Source of the DNA: Gordius sp. MW1
Taxonomy: Eukaryota > Nematomorpha > Gordioida > Gordea > Gordiidae
Length of the DNA stretch: 64,000 nucleotides
Direction of reading: 5' to 3'
Assembly (NCBI GenBank): GCA_964036665.1
Contig: OZ038531.1
Span: 4,340,001-4,404,000 of the forward strand
The notes beneath the pieces are model-generated. The model worked only from the letters and a program-made list of their open reading frames with translations, was not told where the DNA came from and ran no database searches. The position numbers and the translations under genes are program-made. Below are positions 55,773-64,000 of this stretch, in pieces (the first letter of the stretch is position 1; each line of letters starts with the position of its first letter).

Positions 55773-56525
55773 ATTTTTCCAGCAGAATTTCGACGAAAAT
55801 AGTTATCTATAAAACATTCAAAAAGTATGAATTAAACATACAATTTTATATCAAATTATAAATATAAATAAATAAACGATATAATGGGATTAAAATAAAT
55901 GAAGGGAAGCTGTTAAGATAATCAAAATATATTCATATATAGTTTATATAAAATACCTTTGTGATTGGAGAAACTTTATGAGTGAGAAGATTGATATTTT
56001 GAACTGCTTATATATCTAAAATTCAATAACCTAGGGCTAAACTCCGTCATCATTGTTACTAATCTCCTAACTTTTCTTAATACTCATCGTGAATTTGAAT
56101 AAATTATTGTAAAAAATTTAGCTTTATAATTTATGCAAAGAAGCGTGTAAGTTGCCAATGGGTTTGTTGGGCATCAATCACTAGATTGACTACTCTGTCT
56201 GGTACATGAAACTATTAAGATGCCAATAAATAGTATCCTGAGGCGAAAGCATTCATTTAAATAATTGCTTAGGTTTAAATTATATGATCGGTAAGATATC
56301 TTTTAAAAGTGCTAATATTTATGGATAATGATCTTTTTTATGGTTCAAATCAATAAAATATACAAAAAGTGGTGTAAAATATTTAAATTTGACAAAGGTA
56401 TAAGTTAATTGACTTTAGCCCCTTTTCCACTTAATTTTTTCTCAGATAAACGCCTACTCAGATATTGCTAGAAAGTGATAAAAATATAACGATCACAGTA
56501 CGCTGCTGGTCTGCAACGTAGCGAG
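55773..56525. other. No gene recognised upstream of the secreted gene
   Basis: This AT-rich region would hold the promoter of the minus-strand gene starting at 55772. No clear element is seen. Confidence 0.3.
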
Positions 56526-56726
56526 TAGAGTTGTTAAATTGCTAACTTTCTTCAAACTCCAGACGCGAGCACGCACACTGAGTTGCTTAATATGCGCGTT
56601 AGCACAATATGTGCTCGCTGTTCGGTGCACGAGGCAGAACAGTAGCATATAAAAATGCTCGAAGGCCGAGCAGAAACTCGAGCAGATGGTAGCTGGAGTT
56701 GAAGGAAGTTAGCATTAACAACTCTA
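56526..56726. mobile_element. 201-bp hAT-type MITE (TAGAGTTGTTAA ends)
   Basis: TAGAGTTGTTAAATTGCTAA at the left is inverted as TTAGCATTAACAACTCTA at the right. The arms continue with CTTCAAACTCCAG and CTGGAGTTGAAG. GTAGCGAG flanks both sides exactly (56518-56525, 56727-56734). Confidence 0.92.
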
Positions 56727-56734
56727 GTAGCGAG

Positions 56735-57933
56735 ACTTAGATACAAAAAGTATTTTACAATTCATTGTCTTTTTTGTAGGACACATTGTTATAATGAGCC
56801 TTCAGGGAGAGGGGAGGGGGTTGATATGTAAATTGTGAAAAAATAAAATGCGAACCTCTTTAAAAGTGAGACAAAAAACTTGGCACCTTTTTACGATAAA
56901 ATGTCATCTTACATATTTTTGTTATCCCTCATGAAACAAAAATTTTATTACCCGGGAGACAAATGATACGCAAAAATAAAATGTTTTCGAGATCTTTTTC
57001 TAATTTGTTTATAAAATAAGCCTGAAGGAAATCGTCTAAGTTCGAGCATAAAGAAAGCTGTTTGTCGAAAAACACACCAAAGGGCAAATAATGTGTGATG
57101 AGTTATAAGAATTAAAAACTTCTTTTGCCTACTTAAATAGGATACCTGTTTATAAATCTAAAAATTAATTAATAGGAAGGAAAGGTTTATTATACGAATT
57201 TATTATACTAACTTAGCGTAGCACCCCTAAATTAAATTTATAGGAATATCGAAGTTTCCGTTATAGCTGTATGCTAACTAATTAATTGCAAAGGAGATTA
57301 GTTTGCTGAGTAAGAATAAAACTTGGAATTGCATTTTCCCAGAAATATATAGTTAAAAACAAAAAGTAAAAAGTACCGGAAGAGATGATTAAAATTTATC
57401 ATACCAACCGTGTCCTACCTACTCCCTAATTTACGAAAACAAGACAGTTAGTTTGCTCCCGGGTTTTTACGCAAAGATTTGTTTTGCTCATAATCATTTT
57501 TTGTCAAATAAAAAAACTTATGACAAAGTATTTTTTATAATAACATTCGTATATGTCACTAATAATTTTGTTTATGTAAATGTGGCCTTTTTTCTTCCAT
57601 TGTTTAGAATTTTGCAAAAAATATAATATAACAAATCATATTTAATAGCATAATTGTAACGATTAATTCCTCCTCCCTCTATATAAACATGATCCTGAAC
57701 CTTTTGCGTCTTATGCAATTTGATTCTTTATGTTCATGTATGAGAATAAGAATGTCGATTAAATTTGTAATCATTGCTCGGAATTTGTTAAAGGATGAAG
57801 TCTTTCGAAAAAAAAATAATTTTAAAGTTTTTCTGATATTGTTTTGAATTTAATTGTTATATAACTTAAATAACTCAAAATAAGAGTTTCTCTAGTCACA
57901 ATGGCTCATTAGTAAAGAAATAAAAATATCAGG
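56735..57933. other. No gene or clear repeat recognised
   Basis: This is AT-rich sequence with scattered stops on both strands and no family signature. Confidence 0.35.
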
Positions 57934-59035
57934 GACTTCGGCCCTGATGGGAGGCGGAGGGGGGAAGGGGAGGGGGGGGGGGGAAGGGGGGAGGTAGGTG
58001 CAGGAGGGAAGGGGGAACGAAACTTATCTATACTTCGTATAAACGTAGCATATTTGCTATGCAATTTATGGGCGAGAAAGGTGGGAAAGGGCGAGAATGC
58101 CTATAGGGGGGTATAAAATGCAAAATGATTAGTTAATTTTTTTTATACAAATATATGAAAAGTTAAATTTTTGTAAAACTTGCTATAAAACATTTATTAA
58201 TACTTTATTTATTGAGGAATAGGTCCTTTCAATTATTCTTATTTTCAACTTCTAAATTAATCAAAAAGGAACGCAAATAGAGGGTATGACCTTGGAAAAG
58301 CCACTTCCAATCAGACCTTAGCCATTGGTCAATTTTTCCATCACTTTGGCAAGTGGTCATTTTTTCTAATGGTTAGCACAGCTAAATAACTAGCCTATAA
58401 TTATAATCTAGAAAAAAAATCAATTTTAGTCTCATTTTGGCCAGTTGTCATTTTTTTTATTGGTCAGTAGCCAGCAAACGGCCAAATAGCCTATATTTAA
58501 ATATAGAAAAAAAATTTAATACACTTTGGCCAATGGTCATTTTTTTCATTGGTCAGTAGCTAGGACACGGTCAAAAAGGATATAAATACATAAGAGATGG
58601 AAAAAAACAAAAAAAATTTCAATCACAATTTAACCAATGGTCATTTTTTTCATTGGTCAGTAGCCAGGACACGGTCAAAAAGTCATATTATCAATGGTAT
58701 TAACAAGAACGATAAATTAATTTAAAAAAAATAAATTTAAAAAAGTTGTCCTCTCCGGGATTCGAACCCACATCAGTAGGGGCATAAGCCTTTGGGGGGG
58801 GGCACAGGGACCCATATCAGTAGAGGCATAGGCCCTTGTAGGGGGGCATAGGTTTATCAATGTTAACCTAATATAGCAATTCAAAGAACGGAAAAAAAAT
58901 TCGGTTTATAATTTAGCCAATGGTCATTTTTTTCTATTGGTCAGTAGCCAGGACATGGTCAAAAAGGATATAAATACATAAGAGACGTAAAAAAACAAAA
59001 AAAAATTTCGATTTACAATTTGGCCAATGTGTAAT
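57934..59035 (+). repeat. Composite GCATAGCAATT repeat, copy 5, divergent
   Basis: The head reads GACTTCGGCCCTGATGGGAG. The left inverted end TTGCTATGCAATTTATGGGC is at 58053, and CCAAT units occupy 58320-59030. The ORF block is replaced by other sequence. A tRNA-like T-arm (minus strand GGGTTCGAATCCCGGAGAGG) lies near 58750. The right inverted end was not found. Confidence 0.65.
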
Positions 59036-59239
59036 ATCATGGTAACATCTGTATTAACGATATATACATCGTATCTTTATATTGTTTATGTTCGGTATTC
59101 CTAGTGAATACAATTTGTATATTTAACATATGACCTGATTTGCGTATCGGTGCATTCGACCAAAGTTTAACTGACCAAATATCTATGAATGTCTATGAAT
59201 ATTTAACGAAACTGCTCCTTGAGAGGGGTTTACATAGAC

Positions 59240-59545
59240 CAAAACGTTAGGGTTAGTGTTTTAGGTCGGGGTTTTAGGTTAGGGTTTGGGTTAGGATTAG
59301 ATGCACACATTTTAATCAACAAATGCATTTTCGTAGACATTTATTTGTTATTTGCTTTTTGGTCAATTGCAACTGAATCATTTGTGAGAAACAGCTGTTC
59401 GGCAGTCTATGGTATTATTAGGGACCGGGTCAAATTAGCAGAAAAAAAAACAGCCAAATTGGTCAGAACTCATCAAGATTGGTCAGGAGGGTTAGGGTTA
59501 GTGTTTTAGGTTGGCGTTTTAGGTTAGGGTTAGGGTTATTTGCAC
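59240..59545 (+). repeat. Interstitial TTAGGG-like telomeric sequence, two blocks
   Basis: GTTAGGGTTAGTGTTTTAGG occurs near 59247 and again near 59488, each followed by GGTTAGGGTTTGGGTTAGGA or TTAGGTTAGGGTTAGGGTTA. The two blocks are separated by about 200 bases of ordinary sequence. They look like degenerate TTAGGG repeats within a dispersed repeat rather than a chromosome end. Confidence 0.55.
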
Positions 59546-60309
59546 ATCAAATTCCCTCCCTATATGAGATTTAATTCTAATATATTGATAATCTAAAAAA
59601 ATATTTTTCTGCTATTTTTTCATCATTTTGCTATTTTGACCCCGATTCGTATTATTAGACTATGTTTTTGACAGAATATTTTTAAGGTTCATTTAGCCGT
59701 TAAATTTATTAGTTCATTTTAATTTTTCAGTGGTGTAACGGGGGGGGGGGAGGTTGTGCAATATCTATAATATCATCAGGAGCAATAACTTCTAAATACT
59801 CATACTCGAACGAATTTTAATTTCATAATTAATTTTTTTTATATTTTATGTTATAATTACGCCTTTTAAGGATCTAGCCTAAAAAAATGCTTTTATATGT
59901 TCTTTTGTTTTCCTGATATAAATGCTGCCTGAAAATGTTGCCAATATTGCATATATAAAATTAAAATTTGTTGTATATATGGCCAATTTTTTGGGTGGCA
60001 ATAAAATATTTTTATAAAAACTTTGTTGTATAGTTTTTTATTTTTTAAAATGTCAACGATTTCTTGTCAATATTTCCGTTCTTTGTGCCCTTACAATTCA
60101 TTTATACAGAAAATTATTATACCAAGTGAAATTTTCTATATTGTTTCAACTACATTACTTTGTTTTATTCAAAAATAAATCTTTTATGCCCTACAAACAT
60201 ACTGGTCTAAGACATACCAGTGTGACGTTGTTAGAAAAAATACACAAAGTAGTAGCGGAATTTTAAGTTTGTCCAACGTTTATGAGGGAAAATTTTTTAT
60301 TTGCATATG

Positions 60310-60475
60310 ACCCATGATCGTATCCAGGTTTTGGATTAAGGGGGGGGGGGGGGGGGCAAAACAAAATTTGTTTTAATTTTTAAGGGTGTTTGTAGTTAAA
60401 AATTTTTGTCCCCCCCCATGGCTTGACCAGCTCAGCCCCCTCAAGGTAAAAAGGCTAGCTACGCCACTGTCCCAA
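60310..60475. repeat. Degenerate CATGGGCG-family MITE
   Basis: CCATGATCGTATCCAGGTTT with a long G run at 60341-60356, and a right part CCCCCCATGGCTTGACCAGC then GCTAGCTACGCCACTG, match the family layout with decayed ends. Confidence 0.5.
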
Positions 60476-61099
60476 ACGTTAGATTTTCAAGTGATATTTT
60501 TTTTAGCTGTATACACATTTTTTTCAAGCATATTCTTTATCTGCATATTCTCATTTTGGTCATTCTTATTCACTTAAATAAAATTTTACGTGTCGATATA
60601 TATATATTGGTAGGGTAGGAATAATAGATTTTATTAATTTAAAATATAAATTTTGCAAATAAAATAAGTATAAAATTTTAGATCTTAAAAATAAATAAAA
60701 TTACTTTTTTGTTGATTCATGAATATTTAATTATATCTTTATATAATTAAATTTATAATTTACTCGATAGACTATAAACAATAATAATTTGTTAATATTT
60801 TACATTTCGTGATTCAACTTTAAATTGAATATTTAATTATTATGTGGTTAAATTTATAATTTACTCTATAGACTATAATCAATAATAAATACACATTTGT
60901 TAATATTTTACCTTTCGTGATTCAGCTTTAAATTTAAATTCGCCTCCAAATTAAACGAATTAAAAATATAGAAAAGGAAATTGATTATATGAATGAATGA
61001 TTATAATTAGTTATACAATTCGATATTGTTTTTTAAAAATTATAGTTAATAGCATTAATTTAACAAAACGTTTTGTTCATTTTGTAATGTAAGATTCAT

Positions 61100-61262
61100 A
61101 TCCTGTGACCCGACTCTATAAATACAACCCGATACGAAAGCATTCTAAAATTTTTAACTCAAACCCGACCCGAAAGCGTTTTTAAATTTTGAACTCGAAC
61201 CCGACTCGACCTCAGGTCGGGTCCGGGTCGGATTTCGGGTGACCCGTGCAGGCCTCTAGTTT
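61100..61262. repeat. GGGTC-rich hAT MITE fragment
   Basis: The right end GTGACCCGTGCAGGCCTCTA is a good match to the TAGAGCCCTGCACGGG type of terminus in inverse. The left end is missing. Internal ACTCAAACCCGACCCGAAAG repeats are typical of the group. Confidence 0.5.
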
Positions 61263-61924
61263 TATTAACTGAATGTAGTATAAAAATGAAAAGTCCGCGT
61301 ATATAACCACGTGCCTTGTTATAGTACAAAGAATTTTTAATAGACATCAAGTTTTCACGTTTTTAAGTATACCTGGTAACATCAGATGTGTTTTTGATGG
61401 CTAAGTAAAATTATGCCATTGATATTTTTCGACTTTTAAGCTATGATAAACTATAACAAATTTTTAAGGAATGTTTCAAGTTTTTACATAGATGGTTAGG
61501 AAAATGTATATAAATGGTATTGGCTATGATTTATAGATATATTTATTTATATGAGAATGCAAACCATTTAAAGTGTTCTTAACAATAACTTTTTAAAGCT
61601 GAAATATATAAATTAAAAAAAATATAATTTAAGGCCATCCCAATTCTACTTATGTATTAATTTAATACCACTACAAAAATTAGGCATATGTCAAGATTGG
61701 GGTCGTTTTTTGCAACGCCGCTTAAATATAGGGTTGGGCAATAAATTCTTCTATGGGTGGGCATATTCTTTTTGATGGGTTTTATGTTTACAAAACAATA
61801 TTTTAAATCACATCATCTGGTATTCTTTTGGTATAAATTATAATTTAGGAAATATAAAGCGTTTTTCTTACTTTTGCACTTCGTATTCCTCTCCTGCACA
61901 CTAGTAGGAGAGAAAAGGGGTAAT

Positions 61925-62735
61925 CCATCACAGAGATCAGATTGCCCGGCCCGGCCCGCTGCCCGAACAGGCCCGGCCCGGCCCGTGGGCCGGGTCGGGC
62001 CGGGCAACTGTCCTAAATTTTTATTTTCGGGCGGGCTCGGGCGGGCACGAAGAAGAGAGCATTCGGGCAATTCGGGCTTAATGAGATTTTTTAGATAGTG
62101 TAGTTTTTTGTTACTTTTCATTAAATTGCATAAGAAAATGCTAAAAAATCGCCATCCGTCCCCAAGTTATTTTTACAATTTTTGCCAGAACCCCTTTATT
62201 TCCATCAAGTCCCTAGCTAGGTTATGGAAAGGATTAAAATATTTATATTTATGCAGCCCTTTCATTGTTCGTAATTCGCATGTGCCGTCTATACATAGTA
62301 CAAAATCGTCACGCCCAAATTGATACAACGCCGAAAGTGTTAAATTTCATTCTAATATCATTTAGTTTTTTAACAAATGATTTAACAAGGCTTCTCCAAT
62401 TCGCCTTTATTATTCCCTTATCACTCATCGCTATCGCTAAAAATATTTTAGAAAGATCAAATACTACGTTTTTTGACAAATTAGGATTAAAATTAAAGTA
62501 CAAAAGTTTCATTTGAAAAAATCATTCGACTTTTAAATATTGAAAGAATTTTAAGTCGCAAAATTTCGAGCCTAACAGGCAAATTTAATATTTCGGGCCG
62601 GGCATTTCGGGCAGCATTAATGTTTCGGGCGGGCTCGGGCGGACACCAGAAGGGTTCGGGCGGGCTCGGGCGGGCAATGAGGTTAGAGAATTGAACCGGG
62701 CCGGGTTCGGGCAGAAAATTCCTAACAAATCTGAC
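61925..62735. repeat. GGCCCG-rich repeat with CAGAGATCAGATT and AATCTGACCTC ends
   Basis: The ends are imperfectly inverted. Both contain dense GGCCCGGCCCG or CGGGCGGGCTCGGG arrays, and the middle is AT-rich. It is related to 47480-48715. No target duplication could be fixed. Confidence 0.55.
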
Positions 62736-63780
62736 CTCATAGCGTTTAGCATGAATCGCTCATTCCTTCTCTCCCCTTCGCATTTAACTCACTCCTTCCC
62801 CAACCTTACATGTTATTTAGCAACTCATACACCATATTTTGCACTTTTTTATAAAATTGTCGTTTATTGTATAAATTAGTAAAAAAATTTAAATTTTTTC
62901 TAGTATAGTTTTAATTAATTAAACTTAAATTTTTTTAATGATTAATTTTTTTAATTTAAAGTTTATACAACCTTAAAAAGGAAATTTTGTCATGTATAGG
63001 TTTATTGTCGTGATTTTCATTATTTATACAATTTTTTTGGTAAATTTTTTGTTAACGGCTTTAATAAAACATGGTGTATATTATAGTTTATTTCCTGGAT
63101 GAAAATCTAATCACCAACTCTTTCCGTCTCCTTATTTGGCATGTGGCATGTACCTCACCCTTTTTTCATTGTGAAATGTGTTTTGGGAACTCTTGCAACT
63201 GACCCTGCGCCTTTCATAATTATTTTCCGTCTAAATTTGTTTATTAATTTGGTATTTTATAAAATGATTTTTACATATACAATAGTATATTAATCGTTAG
63301 ATTACTTCAGAAGATTGTCGATATTATTTTTCCCGACCCGTGTTTGAATAATGAAAATATTGATTATTAAATTTTACATGCATTTCTTTTGTTTTATGTA
63401 TGCATAATTTATTGTATTTTACATTACTTTTTTGACAATAATGACCATGGCTTACTTCTACTTATCTGACCCTGGCCAAAATTCTAATAAATTGCTATTT
63501 ATGCCGCACCATGCCTATGTCTAATTGAGTCCTGTTATAAATATAGGCTATTTGCCTTTTTTCAAGATAATTATTAATTTTTTTTTGATTGAGATGCGCG
63601 GTTGGTACAGACATTGCTGTGTATGCCTATTTTATACGCCTTCCCGTGAGGTTAATAGGTGATTACTCTCATCAAATCAATATTTAACAAAAAATATCTT
63701 TTGCAGCAACTTTTTACTTCTCATTTGTAATTGTTTTTCGGCCGCTTTTTTAAGTAAGGTTTTGTTGGTTTGAACTAACT
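62736..63780. other. No gene or clear repeat recognised
   Basis: This is AT-rich sequence without supported exons. Confidence 0.35.
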
Positions 63781-63799
63781 TTCAGGCCAACAATGTATA

Positions 63800-64000
63800 T
63801 ATTTGCCTACTTGCTTGATCATTGCCCCCTCTCCCTCATAGGCATCCCCCTATCTCGCGCATAGATTGCATAGCAAATGTGCTACATTTATAGGAATTAT
63901 AGATGAGTTTTATACAAACAATACCCAACCCTAGGCGCATGTACCAAAACGAACTCCAAGTCGGACCCTCGGCCCCCCTATTCCCCCCCCAGGGGCAAGC
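63800..64000 (-). repeat. Composite GCATAGCAATT repeat, head end of a sixth copy, cut by the window edge
   Basis: ATAGATTGCATAGCAAATGT at 63862 followed by GCTACATTTATAGGAATTAT, AGATGAGTTTTATAC and the C-rich ACCCTCGGCCCCCCTATTCC matches the inverted head of copy 1 (12500-12620), with divergence. Confidence 0.55.

Noticed and set aside
59219..59509. A 96-codon frame over the telomere-like blocks.
   Set aside because: Its first part is a translation of TTAGGG-like repeats; no family or splice evidence.
61813..62121. GC-rich open frames encoding proline- and arginine-rich peptides.
   Set aside because: They are translations of GGCCCG repeat arrays in a non-coding MITE-like element, open on both strands.

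Overview
This is a eukaryotic, animal genomic window: AT-rich, with multi-exon genes, GT-AG introns and very dense transposon debris. Two minus-strand genes are conserved animal genes: an FHIP1-type FTS and Hook-interacting protein and CCT5, the epsilon subunit of the TRiC/CCT chaperonin. Gypsy and RTE-type retrotransposons, many hAT-like MITEs and a GACCCGGCAAACGTTG-type dispersed repeat fit an invertebrate, perhaps an arthropod. The species cannot be settled from the sequence alone.

Layout. 0.5-4 kb: seven exons of FHIP1 (minus), its 3' end outside the window and its first exon not found. 4-9 kb: small unassigned ORFs and a hAT MITE with an exact 8-bp target duplication. 9-14.3 kb: an LTR element whose interior is packed with other repeats, including one copy of a composite repeat family. 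15.2-17.3 kb: a 2-kb palindromic element whose right arm was split by another hAT MITE. 19.0-24.5 kb: complete ten-exon CCT5, 541 residues, with MITEs in its 3' introns. 25.1-29.0 kb: a decayed gypsy element. 29.9-32.4, 35.4-36.9, 37.2-38.6 and 57.9-59.0 kb: further composite repeat copies; the first carries a nested hAT MITE. 32.95-33.85 kb: a six-exon candidate secreted protein. 39.8-42.6 kb: a broken RTE-like non-LTR element. 42.7-47.4 kb: two more hAT-type elements. 47.5-48.7 and 61.9-62.7 kb: GC-rich GGCCCG repeats. 49.2-50.4 kb: rearranged composite repeat sequence. 53.9-55.8 kb: two candidate secreted-protein genes, one resembling a TGF-beta-family propeptide without a ligand domain.

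The main structural results are exact boundaries for many short elements (8-bp duplications at TIRs beginning TAG or CATGGGCGT) and a composite repeat with inverted GCTATGCAATTTATGGGC ends, a recurrent short ORF, a tRNA-like B-box and arrays of opposed CCAAT motifs. No functional pathway links the genes; they are neighbours in a transposon-rich region. All gene models were built by eye from splice signals and remembered protein families, with no database search.
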